The position numbers and the translations under genes are program-made. From Streptomyces sp. 1222.5 (lineage in GTDB: Bacteria > Actinomycetota > Actinomycetes > Streptomycetales > Streptomycetaceae), in assembly GCF_900105245.1 (NCBI RefSeq), contig NZ_FNSZ01000001.1:744001-808000 (forward strand): a stretch of DNA of 64,000 nucleotides. The letters run 5' to 3'. The notes beneath the pieces are model-generated. The model had not been told where the DNA came from and made no database searches. It saw only the letters and a list, made by a program, of their open reading frames with translations. Each line of letters opens with the position of its first letter. Positions within the stretch are counted from its first letter, which is position 1. Of the stretch, positions 43,076 to 51,183 are shown one piece after another.

Positions 43076-43231
43076 TCACCAATAGTGCCGTCGGCCGGCG
43101 ACCGCGTGCCCCATGGAACCCAGGATCCACAGAACAGCCCCGATCACCACCAGGATGATGCCGATGGTCCACAGGATCGATACGCCTGTGAGGAAACCGA
43201 TGATGAGCAGGATGATGCCGAGGGCGATCAT
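43076..43231 (-). CDS. Small two-TM hydrophobic protein, DUF6131-like
   Basis: 51 residues, almost wholly hydrophobic: MIALGIILLIIGFLTGVSIL, then TIGIILVVIGAVLWILG, ending in HAVAGRRHYW. This tiny membrane protein with two helices and a basic aromatic tail is widespread in actinobacteria (I recall it as DUF6131). A full AGGAGG ribosome site 7 bp from ATG 43231 supports expression. Related peptides are often stress-induced, which cannot be shown here. Function unknown. Confidence 0.8.
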   Translation of the reverse strand: MIALGIILLIIGFLTGVSILWTIGIILVVIGAVLWILGSMGHAVAGRRHYW

Positions 43232-43401
43232 GTCGTGCCTCCTGCCGATAGCATTCCTTCTGCTCTCCGTGTGCCCCCAACTCGCTTTTATGTGCGCCGA
43301 AAAGAGCAAAAGGTTTCCGGGGAGATCCACGCTTGGGGGAAAAGCTCGGGATCGAGCCGCATTGAGGATGGAAAGCAAGATGCCCGACGCCACCTTCCTT
43401 C

Positions 43402-44865
43402 TCATTTCAGGTTGACCGGCGAATTAATCTTCGTATCACCGACCATGACCGATCGGAGTGGCGTCGAAGCGATCGCGCCGGTTCGTCTGCCGGTCGTGAG
43501 GGCGACGGTCAGCAGGAGGAGTCCGCAGGCCGCGACCAGGAGCCAGCCGGGGCGGGAGGCCCGGGCGAGCCCGGCGGGTTCGGCACCGGACACGAGCGCG
43601 CCCGCGAGGGCGATGCCGAGGGCGGCGCCGAACTGACGTGCCGTGGAGGTGATCGCCCCGGCCACGCCGGCCCGGGCGGGAGGCAGCCCGCTGACCGCGG
43701 TGTTGGTGAGCGGCGCATTGGCGAAGCCGAAACCGACGCCGATCAGGAGGGAGGCGAGCAGCAGCAGGAGAAGACTCGTGTGCGGTTCGAGGCCCGTGAG
43801 GCACAGGCCTCCGGACGTGATGAAGACCGCGCCGAGGATCAGCGGGAGCCGGGGGCCGACGCGCCCGACGAGCCGGCCGGACCAGGGTGCGCACACGGTC
43901 GCTCCGACGGCCATGGGAAGGGTCACCGTGCCCGCGGCGAGGGCGGTGTATCCCCGACCGTGCTGCAAATAGAGGGTGTTGAGCAGAAGCGTCACGTTCA
44001 GCGCGACGAAGACCGCCGTCGCGCCCACGGCCGCGCCACTGAGCGAGGGACTGCGGAAGAGCCGCGGATCCATCAGCGGCTCGGCCCGTCGGGACTCCAC
44101 CCACACGAATCCCACGGTCACGGCGGCACCTGTCGCGTAGGCACCGAACGCCGCCGGGGCCGTCCAGCCGATGCGGGGGCCTTCGATGAGCACGCCGATG
44201 AAGACCGCGATGACCACGGTCAGCAGGACCTGCCCCGGCACATCGAGCCGGCGGGCCCGCGGCGCCCTGGACTCCGGTACGAACACCGCGCTGAGCACCA
44301 GGGCGGCCACCACGACGGGGGCGTTGATCCAGAACAGCGACCGCCAGCCGAACCCCTCGACCAGCGCGCCGCCCGTGACCGGGCCGACCGCCATGCTGAG
44401 CCCGAAGACGGACGCCCAGACTCCGATCGCCTGCGCCCGCTCCCTCGGATCGGGCATCGCGTTCACCACGATCGCGAGCGCCACGGGACTGAGCATCGAG
44501 GCGCCGGCCCCCTGGACCGCGCGGGCCGCGACGAGCGCGCCGACCGACGGAGCCAGCGCGCAGACCAGCGAGGCCGCACCGAACACGGCCAGCCCGCACT
44601 GGAACACGCGTCGCCGCCCGAACCGGTCCGCCAGTGCGCCGGACGAGATCAGCAGGGCGGCCAGGACGATGGTGTACGCGTCCACGGTCCATTCGAGACT
44701 GCGCGTCCCGACGCCGAGTCCGCTTCCGATCGCGGGCAGGCCCACGTTGACGACGGTGGTGTCCAGGCCCACCAGGAACATGCTCAGACAGCAGACGGCC
44801 AGCACCGTCCAGCGTCTGCGTGAACTCGGTTCGGGTCCTGCCGGGAGAACAGTTGTCGCGGCCAC
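43402..44865 (-). CDS. MFS drug exporter, DHA2 (14-TM) family
   Basis: 487 residues. DHA2 signatures: motif D1 LDTTVVNVGLPAIG (about 34-47), motif A GALADRFGRRRVF, motif B-like LVAARAVQGAGASMLSP, motif C GVWASVFGLSMAVGPVTGGAL. Fourteen helices can be traced to LLVAACGLLLLTVALTTG. Such EmrB/QacA-type pumps expel hydrophobic drugs or self-made antibiotics using the proton gradient. No regulator is adjacent, but a hairpin with an A/T-rich stem (44934-44952) lies about 75 bp before the start. Confidence 0.9.
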   Translation of the reverse strand: MAATTVLPAGPEPSSRRRWTVLAVCCLSMFLVGLDTTVVNVGLPAIGSGLGVGTRSLEWTVDAYTIVLAALLISSGALADRFGRRRVFQCGLAVFGAASLVCALAPSVGALVAARAVQGAGASMLSPVALAIVVNAMPDPRERAQAIGVWASVFGLSMAVGPVTGGALVEGFGWRSLFWINAPVVVAALVLSAVFVPESRAPRARRLDVPGQVLLTVVIAVFIGVLIEGPRIGWTAPAAFGAYATGAAVTVGFVWVESRRAEPLMDPRLFRSPSLSGAAVGATAVFVALNVTLLLNTLYLQHGRGYTALAAGTVTLPMAVGATVCAPWSGRLVGRVGPRLPLILGAVFITSGGLCLTGLEPHTSLLLLLLASLLIGVGFGFANAPLTNTAVSGLPPARAGVAGAITSTARQFGAALGIALAGALVSGAEPAGLARASRPGWLLVAACGLLLLTVALTTGRRTGAIASTPLRSVMVGDTKINSPVNLK

Positions 44866-44933
44866 GGTCGCCTCTCAGGTACGGGAGCACTGAGAGGCCA
44901 GGCTGGGCCAGGACGGCAACAATCGACCAGCGT

Positions 44934-44952
44934 TTTTGCGGGGACCGCAAAA
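44934..44952 (-). terminator. TTTTGCGG/CCGCAAAA hairpin
   Basis: Perfect 8-bp stem (44934-44941, 44945-44952) with 3-nt loop, downstream of the acyl-CoA ligase on its strand and upstream of the MFS gene. The A/T flanks make it a Rho-independent-type terminator; an operator for the MFS gene is the alternative. Confidence 0.5.
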
Positions 44953-44999
44953 GAACGGCGTGCCGGGCCCTGGGGTCGTTCCCCGTCGGCCCCCGCCCC

Positions 45000-46493
45000 T
45001 CAGGCGACCGGCGCCGTGATCTCCCGCTTGAGGATCTTGCCGCTCGGACCCATCGGCAGGGCGTCCGCCAGCCAGACACGGCGCGGGTACTTGTAGGCCG
45101 CCACCCGGTCGCGGACGAACCGCTGGATCTCCTCGGTGTCCGCCTGGACGCCGGGGCGCAGGACGACCGCCGCGGCGACCTCCTCGCCGAGCCGCTCGTC
45201 CGGCACACCGAGGACCGCGGCGAGGGCGACGGCCGGGTGCTCGTGCAGTACCTCCTCTATCTCCCGCGGGTAGACGTTGTAGCCGCCCCGGATGATGAGG
45301 TCCTTCTTGCGGTCGACGATGTACAGGTAGCCGTCCTCGTCCCGCCGGGCCAGGTCGCCGGTGCGCAGCCAGCCGTCGGGGATGGTGGCGGCGGTCTCCT
45401 CGGGCCGGTTCCAGTAGCCCTTCATCACGTTGGGCCCGCGTACGGCCAGTTCGCCGACCTCCCCCGGCGCGACGTCGCGGCCCTCGTCGTCGAGCAGCCG
45501 CACCTCCACGTCGCGTATGGGGGTGCCGATGGAGCCGGCCTTGCGGGGGCGGTCGGGGTGGTTGAAGGAGACCACCGGGCTGGTCTCGGACATGCCGAAC
45601 CCTTCGAGCACCATGCAGCCGAAGCGCCGCTCGAACCCGTGCAGGACCTCGACCGGCAGGGACGCGCCGCCCGACACGCACATGCGCAGGCTGGACAGGC
45701 CGGCCGCGCCGGCCTGCGGATGCTGGAGCAGCGCGGCGTACATGGTGGGGACGCCCTCGAAGACGGTTGCCCGGTCGCGGGCGATGGCGTCCAGGACGAT
45801 CTGCGGCTCGAAGCGCGGGACGAGGGTGAGGGACGCGCCGCTGAACACGGCGACGTTCATCGTGCAGGTCTGACCGAAGATGTGGAACAGCGGCAGACAG
45901 CCGACGATCACGTCCTCGGACGTCATCCGCTGCACCTCGGTGACGTTGACCTCGGTGTTGTGGCGGATACCGGCGTGGGTGAGCGAGGCGCCCTTGGGAC
46001 GGCCGGTGGTGCCCGAGGTGTAGAGCAGTACGGCGATGTCGTCGCCGGCGGTGGCGGCCACCTCGTGGCGCGGTTCCAGACGGGCGAGTTCGGCGGCGAG
46101 GTCGGCCGGTTCGACCGCCAGGTGCCGTACCCCGGCCGCCGCGGCGCCGGCCGCGCCCTCGCCGGGCGCCTGGTGCCACTCGAAGAGCAGCACGGCGCCG
46201 GAGTCCTTCAGGTGGTACTCGGTCTCGCGTTCCTTGAGCAGCGGGTTCATCGGCACGACGATCGCACCGGCGCGGAGGACGGCGTAGTAGAGGACGACGA
46301 ACTCGGGTACGTTCGGCAGCATCAGTGCGACCCGGTCGCCCGCGCGCACGCCCTCGGTGTGCAGGAGGGCGGCGGCCTGGGCGCTGAGCCGGTCCAGCTC
46401 GGCGTAGGTGGTGGTCACCGGTCCCAGCCGCAGGGCCGGGTGCCCGGGCAGCCGGCGCGCCGTGTCCACCAGGAATTCCGCCAGGTTGGCCAT
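45000..46493 (-). CDS. AMP-forming acyl-CoA synthetase/ligase
   Basis: 497 residues. ANL superfamily: P-loop YTSGTTGRPKGASLTHAGI (near 165), GMSETSPVVSFNHP, GYWNRPEETA, the hinge WLRTGDLARRDEDGYLYIVD and DRKKDLIIRGGYNVYPREIEE, and catalytic Lys in PSGKILKREI at the C-terminus. It activates a carboxylic acid (probably a medium or long fatty acid, or an aromatic acid) as acyl-AMP and then acyl-CoA. A full GAGGAGG ribosome site selects ATG 46493. Divergent from the pucR-type gene, which may control it. Confidence 0.92.
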   Translation of the reverse strand: MANLAEFLVDTARRLPGHPALRLGPVTTTYAELDRLSAQAAALLHTEGVRAGDRVALMLPNVPEFVVLYYAVLRAGAIVVPMNPLLKERETEYHLKDSGAVLLFEWHQAPGEGAAGAAAAGVRHLAVEPADLAAELARLEPRHEVAATAGDDIAVLLYTSGTTGRPKGASLTHAGIRHNTEVNVTEVQRMTSEDVIVGCLPLFHIFGQTCTMNVAVFSGASLTLVPRFEPQIVLDAIARDRATVFEGVPTMYAALLQHPQAGAAGLSSLRMCVSGGASLPVEVLHGFERRFGCMVLEGFGMSETSPVVSFNHPDRPRKAGSIGTPIRDVEVRLLDDEGRDVAPGEVGELAVRGPNVMKGYWNRPEETAATIPDGWLRTGDLARRDEDGYLYIVDRKKDLIIRGGYNVYPREIEEVLHEHPAVALAAVLGVPDERLGEEVAAAVVLRPGVQADTEEIQRFVRDRVAAYKYPRRVWLADALPMGPSGKILKREITAPVA

Positions 46494-46569
46494 GATGCCT
46501 CCTCGCATCCGTGCTCTCGGCGTTGGCGGGTCCCGTCGTCAACGCTCACGAGATGGTGTCCCGCAGGAT

Positions 46570-46583
46570 CATGGACGTCCATG
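46570..46583. promoter_or_regulatory. Perfect 14-bp palindrome in the ligase/pucR divergent region
   Basis: CATGGACGTCCATG lies midway in the 158-bp divergent spacer, a candidate operator for the PucR-type regulator. Confidence 0.45.
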
Positions 46584-46651
46584 GCAGCGCCGACAGTTCG
46601 GACGTCCCGGTGTTGTTCCGGGCCACAATTCGGCTGCCTTACGCTGCGGTC

Positions 46652-47818
46652 ATGGGTCTGACGAGTGTGGGTGCCGCCCTGCGGACGCGCCTTCCGGAGC
46701 TGGGTGAGCTGATGACCGAGCGGATACGCGCGGAGGTCGAGTCGTACGCCGACGACGCGCTCATCCCGTTCTCCTCGCTCCGGGAGTCCTGCGAGGACAA
46801 CGCCGACCTGCTGCTCGCGCGTTTCGCGTTCGGCGCCGGGCCGGACGTCGGGGCCGCGCAGCAGACGGGGCGGCTGCGCTCCGAACAGGGCGTGCCCCTG
46901 GCGGACACCTTGCACGCCTACCGGATCGGCTTCGAGTTCCTGTGGTCGGAACTGGTCGACGAGGCCCGCAGGCACCCGGATGTCACCGATGCCGAACTGG
47001 TCGCCGGGTCGTCCGAGATCTGGGCCCTGTTCGGCCGGTACGCGGAGGCCGTGGCCGCGGCCTACCGGGAAGCGAGCGCGGAGCTGACCCTGCAACGCGA
47101 GGCGCGCCGGTCGGCCCTGGCCGAGGCGCTGTTCACGGGCGCCCTCGCGGACCGTACGACGCCGTGGGAGGCGGCCAGGCAGCTCGGTCTGCCGGAGCGC
47201 GGCCCGTACGCGGTGGTGGCCGCGTCCGTGCCGGACCCCGGGCAGGAACCGCTGCCCGGGATCGAGACGGCACTGCGCCGCTCCGGTGTGCCGTCGGTCT
47301 GGCGGCTGCTGCCCGACCAGCAGATCGGGCTGATCGCGCTCACCCACCGCGACGCGGAGTCGGTGGGTCTGCGGGCGCTGCGCAGCCGGCGCGCGAGGGT
47401 CGGTGTCAGCCCGCGGTTCGACTCGCTGCGGGACACCCCGCAGGCGCTCCGTTTCGCCCGGCTGGCGCTGACCGGGCTGCCCGGCGACGGGCCGGGCGTG
47501 ACCCGCTTCGACGACAGTCCGCTGGCCATGCTGGTCGCGGCGGCCCCGGCGGAGGCGAGCCGCCTGGTGGAGGTCTCCCTCGGGCCGGTGCTCGCGCTGC
47601 CCGCGGCCGAACGTGGCCGGTTGCTGCGCACGCTCGGGCACTGGTTCACCGCGGGCGGCGTGACCGCCGACGCCGCGGAGGGCCTCTTCGTCCACCCGAA
47701 CACCGTCCGCTACCGGCTGCGCCGCGTCGAGGAGTTGACCGGCCGCTCGCTCACCGACCCGATGACCGCCGCCGACCTGGGCGCGGCACTGTACGCCCTA
47801 CGCCTCCTGCCCACCTGA
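46652..47818 (+). CDS. PucR-family helix-turn-helix regulator
   Basis: 388 residues from ATG 46652. N-terminal RsbRD-like helical domain (ELMTERIRAEVESYADDALI, ADTLHAYRIGFEFLW), a GGDEF-like middle region (VGVSPRFDSL, FARLALTGL) and the C-terminal PucR HTH LFVHPNTVRYRLRRVEELTG. PucR proteins control purine, amino-acid or acyl-CoA catabolism; the divergent acyl-CoA ligase is the likely target. The last part of the coding sequence is duplicated 263 bp downstream. Confidence 0.9.
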   Translation: MGLTSVGAALRTRLPELGELMTERIRAEVESYADDALIPFSSLRESCEDNADLLLARFAFGAGPDVGAAQQTGRLRSEQGVPLADTLHAYRIGFEFLWSELVDEARRHPDVTDAELVAGSSEIWALFGRYAEAVAAAYREASAELTLQREARRSALAEALFTGALADRTTPWEAARQLGLPERGPYAVVAASVPDPGQEPLPGIETALRRSGVPSVWRLLPDQQIGLIALTHRDAESVGLRALRSRRARVGVSPRFDSLRDTPQALRFARLALTGLPGDGPGVTRFDDSPLAMLVAAAPAEASRLVEVSLGPVLALPAAERGRLLRTLGHWFTAGGVTADAAEGLFVHPNTVRYRLRRVEELTGRSLTDPMTAADLGAALYALRLLPT

Positions 47819-47921
47819 CGCGAGCCGACGGCACCTGATCGCCGGCCGGCGTGGCGACCGGACCGATGCCCGTCGTCCAGCCGGCGTGGTAGGCCGGGCG
47901 GCACCTGTTCTCGACCCTCCA

Positions 47922-48094
47922 CTTGACCGCCGACGCCACCGAAGGCCTCTTCGTCCACCCGAACACCGTCCGCCACCGGCCGCGCCGCGTCGCGGAGTTG
48001 ACCGGCCGCTCGCTCACCGACCCGATGACCGCCGCCGACCTGGGCGCGGCACTGTACGCCCTACGCCTCCTGCCCACCTGACGCGAGCCGACGT
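47922..48094 (+). pseudogene. Duplicated 3' end of the pucR-type gene
   Basis: A second copy of the terminal ~170 bp of the upstream regulator, offset by exactly 263 bp: the HTH region reads LFVHPNTVRHRPRRVAELTG, then the same stop codon and 12 bp beyond it. The 3' ~98 bp (47997-48094 against 47734-47831) are identical, while the 5' part differs at several positions, some of which damage the HTH (Leu to Pro, Glu to Ala). There is no start codon or N-terminal domain, so it is a fragment. Confidence 0.85.
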
Positions 48095-48208
48095 GATGAC
48101 CGGGCCGATGCGGGCGGTACGGAGCGTCGAGCCCAGGTGTCAGCCGACGTGGCGCATGGAAGAGGCGGTGCTGCCGGCTGTGGCAGCACCGCCCTGGCGC
48201 CCTTCCCG

Positions 48209-50395
48209 TCAGCCGCGGCGGCCGGCCGGATCGTGGGTGACCGAGTCCCGGCCGGCACCGCCGGAGGCGTCTGACGGTCCGGTGCCCGCACCGGACGCCG
48301 TCGGCTTCGCCTGGTCCCCGTGGCCCGGCCACCACGCCGCATGCCCGATCAGCGCGGTGAGGCTCGGGGTGAAGAACATCGCCATGACGAACGCGGCGAC
48401 GGCGATGCCGAAGGAGACGGCGAAACCCATCTCCGTGAGCAGGGCGTTGCCGGCGAGCATCATCGTGGCGAAGGTCGCCGCCAGGATGAATCCGGCCGCG
48501 GCCACGGTCGGCCCCGCGTGCCGCAGTGCCATGCCGGCCGCCTCGCGCGGCTCGCGGCCCTCGCGGGCCTCCTCCCGGAGCCGGGCGATCATGAGGATGT
48601 TGTAGTCGGTGCCGATGGCGACCACGAAGAGGTACATGATCACCGGCAGCATGAACATCAGGCCCGAGTGGCCCTGCCCCTCCTGGAAGATCCACACGGT
48701 GGCGCCGAGAGTCGCGCCGAAGCCGAGGCCCACCGAGGCGATCAGATACCAGGGGGCGACGACACTGCGCAGCAGCAGGCCGAGGATGACCATGATCAGC
48801 AGGGCGGCGACGGGGAAGACCGTCCGGTAGTCGTGGTTCACCGCGCTGTCGATGTCCTTGAAGATCGAGGACATGCCGCCGACGAGGGCCTCGGTGCCGT
48901 CGGGTGCGGCCGAGTGGGCGACGTCGCGGACCTGGCCCACGGCGTCGATCGCCTTGTCCGTCGACGCCTCGTACTTGAGGGTCACGGTGAAGTCCGCTGT
49001 CGTACCCGCCTTGTTGACCTGCGCCATACGGGCGTTCGCGACCCCCTCCACCGCGCCGAGCTTCTGCGCGTAGGCGCCGAAGGCGGCCTTGTCCAGCGGC
49101 TTGCCGTCGGTGCTGGACAGATAGACGTCGGTGGGTGCCGCGGCGCCCGCCGAGTACGCCTGCTGCATCTCGTCCTGGACGACCATGGACTCCTTGGTCT
49201 TCGGCATCGAGCCCGACGCCAGGTCGAACGTGGCGTTGAAGCCCAGCGTGCCGAGCGACAGGACGACCAGGACGAGCCCGGACAGCACGGCCGTCAGCCC
49301 GGGACGGCGCTGCACACCCCGTCCGAGGGCGGCGAACCGGGCGTTCTCCGGCTCCTTCTGCCAGGACTTGGAGGGCCAGAACACCTTCGGGCCGATGAGG
49401 GAGACCACGGCCGGGATGAGGGTGAGGCCCGCGATCAGCGTGGCGCCCACGGCGATGGCGAGCGCGGGGCCCATCTGCTTGAGGAAGCCCAGCGTCGACA
49501 GCACCAGCGCGAGGAAGGCGATGATGACCGCTCCGGCGGCCGAGGCGATGGCCTCGCCGACCCGGTCGACCGCGTTCACCATGGCCTGCTTGGGTTCGTC
49601 ACCGGCGCGCAGACGTTCGCGGTACCGGAACATCAGGAAGAGGAAGTAGTCCGTGCCCACGCCGAACAGCACGACGATCAGGATCGACGAGATCGAACTG
49701 TTGGCCTGGAGATCGAACAGCTTGGTGGCGTACGCGATCAGCCCGTTGGCGATCGCGGACACCAGACCGATCAGGAGCAGGGGCAGCACGGCGAGGATCG
49801 GCGCCCGGAAGATGATCAGCAGCGTCACCAGGATGATCACGAAGGTGCCGATGCCGATCAGGGCCTGGCCCCGCTTGGACGAGTCCTCCTGGTCGAGGGC
49901 CTGCGCGGCGGAGCCGCCCAGCTTGACGTCGAGATGCGTGCCCTTGGCCAGGTCCTTGACGTCCTTGCGCAACTCCTTCGCGGCGTCCACCTGTTCGGGC
50001 TGGCCGGCGTTCTTGCTGTCCATCTGGACCAGGGTCATGGCGTACTTGCCGTCCTTGGACGGCTGGCCGGGGACGACCTTCTGCACCTGGTCGATGTGCT
50101 TGCCGCCCAGTTCGGAGGTGATCCGGGCGACGTCCTTCTGATCGGCGGCGGTCAGTCGGCCGCCGTCGGTGCGCTGGTACAGCGCGATCGCGGACGGAGT
50201 GAAGGCGCTGGGGAACGCCTTCTCCTGGAGCTCCGCCGCTTTGATGGACTCGTAACTCTTGGGCAGGAAACTGCTCTCGTCACTGTTCGAGGGCAGACTC
50301 GGAGCGGTGGCGACGATCGCCACCGCGGCAATCAGCCATGCAACGATCGTCCAGACGGGATGTCGGACGACGACGTTGCCTACTCGTCGGAACAT
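48209..50395 (-). CDS. MmpL-family RND transporter
   Basis: 728 residues. Twelve TM helices in two halves, each with a large extracytoplasmic loop; signature VVLFGVGTDYFLFLMFRYRE (first half) and VVAIGTDYNILMIARLREEA (second half), the proton-relay GTDY motifs. N-terminal VVRHPVWTIVAWLIAAVAIV. MmpL proteins export lipids, siderophores or pigments. Start ATG 50395 has AGGAGG 8 bp upstream. A GGTC...GACC element with near-symmetry at 50502-50521 (contains TCACATCGTAGTGA) may be a TetR-type operator for it. Confidence 0.93.
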   Translation of the reverse strand: MFRRVGNVVVRHPVWTIVAWLIAAVAIVATAPSLPSNSDESSFLPKSYESIKAAELQEKAFPSAFTPSAIALYQRTDGGRLTAADQKDVARITSELGGKHIDQVQKVVPGQPSKDGKYAMTLVQMDSKNAGQPEQVDAAKELRKDVKDLAKGTHLDVKLGGSAAQALDQEDSSKRGQALIGIGTFVIILVTLLIIFRAPILAVLPLLLIGLVSAIANGLIAYATKLFDLQANSSISSILIVVLFGVGTDYFLFLMFRYRERLRAGDEPKQAMVNAVDRVGEAIASAAGAVIIAFLALVLSTLGFLKQMGPALAIAVGATLIAGLTLIPAVVSLIGPKVFWPSKSWQKEPENARFAALGRGVQRRPGLTAVLSGLVLVVLSLGTLGFNATFDLASGSMPKTKESMVVQDEMQQAYSAGAAAPTDVYLSSTDGKPLDKAAFGAYAQKLGAVEGVANARMAQVNKAGTTADFTVTLKYEASTDKAIDAVGQVRDVAHSAAPDGTEALVGGMSSIFKDIDSAVNHDYRTVFPVAALLIMVILGLLLRSVVAPWYLIASVGLGFGATLGATVWIFQEGQGHSGLMFMLPVIMYLFVVAIGTDYNILMIARLREEAREGREPREAAGMALRHAGPTVAAAGFILAATFATMMLAGNALLTEMGFAVSFGIAVAAFVMAMFFTPSLTALIGHAAWWPGHGDQAKPTASGAGTGPSDASGGAGRDSVTHDPAGRRG

Positions 50396-50501
50396 GCGGA
50401 AGGTCCTCCTGGGCAGGAAGATCACCGCAACCCGGGGAGCGGTCCCTGGTATCGGCGACCCCGACCGGCTGCCTGGAACGGGCCGGTCGAATGGTTGTCT
50501 T

Positions 50502-50521
50502 GGTCTCACATCGTAGTGACC
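50502..50521 (-). promoter_or_regulatory. Possible TetR-type operator upstream of mmpL
   Basis: TCAC-ATCGTA-GTGA within GGTC/GACC flanks, about 110 bp before the MmpL start. The symmetry is imperfect (one extra base in the left arm). Confidence 0.35.
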
Positions 50522-50637
50522 ACGCCCCAACCCCGCCGAGGCGGCCGCGTCTTGGCGTGTCCCCGGCCGTCCGCGCACCTCAAGGCCCCGGCCGCGCAAC
50601 CCCGGCAGAGGACGTCACGCGTTCGTCCGGGTTCGGT

Positions 50638-51051
50638 TCAGACGGGTGCGGGCGCGCCCGGCCGGCACAGCGCGGCGGTGTCGCCGCCGCTCCTCGCGGG
50701 TACGGCGCCGAGCCGGTAGGAGCCGGACAGGTCCCGCACCTCCACCGAGAACACCGCGCCGACCGCGCCGTCCCCCGGCAGGTGCTCGGCGAGCAGCGCC
50801 AGGATGCGCTCGGACAGACGCGCCTTCCGCGCCTCGGGCCGGCCGGGCATGGGGCCCACCTCGACGTGCACGAAGACCGTCTCCCGGCCCGTGCGGTCGC
50901 CGACGTACGTCTCCACCGGGCGGAACAGCGTCTTGCACACGCCGGTCGAGCCGGACTCCTCGACCACGAGCGGGTGCAGTTCCCGCGCCAGGGTTCCCGG
51001 GTCGAGGACTCCTGCCAACCGGGACGAGTAGGCGATGGCGAGGTGCGGCAT
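50638..51051 (-). CDS. 5-carboxymethyl-2-hydroxymuconate isomerase-like tautomerase
   Basis: 137 residues. MPHLAIAYSS gives the catalytic N-terminal Pro1 of the tautomerase superfamily (CHMI branch), followed by a strand FVHVEVGPMPGRPEARKARLSERILALL and a C-terminal VFSVEVRDLSGSYRLG. CHMI (HpaF) isomerises an intermediate of homoprotocatechuate degradation, but none of the other hpa genes is nearby, so the substrate here is open. The gene is divergent from the MerR-peroxiredoxin fusion and shares its promoter region. Confidence 0.85.
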   Translation of the reverse strand: MPHLAIAYSSRLAGVLDPGTLARELHPLVVEESGSTGVCKTLFRPVETYVGDRTGRETVFVHVEVGPMPGRPEARKARLSERILALLAEHLPGDGAVGAVFSVEVRDLSGSYRLGAVPARSGGDTAALCRPGAPAPV

Positions 51052-51133
51052 GGGGGACCCTTCCCGGATCTAGTTTCTCAGGGCAACGATTTTCCCCTAC
51101 CCCGCGACGGGGCCGAACCCCGGCCCCCGCCGC

Positions 51134-51164
51134 TTGACCTTGCCCTTGAGGGCAGGGTCTACCG
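51134..51164 (+). promoter_or_regulatory. MerR-type promoter with 19-bp spacer and dyad
   Basis: TTGACC (51134-51139), a 19-bp spacer, and CTACCG (51159-51164), 20 bp before the MerR ATG. The spacer holds a 22-bp imperfect palindrome (ACCTTGCCCT, then AGGGCAGGGT; nine of ten pairs). A 19-bp spacer with a central dyad is the classic layout at which MerR-family activators untwist the promoter. Confidence 0.75.
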
Positions 51165-51183
51165 TGCGAGTGAGGTGAACGGA

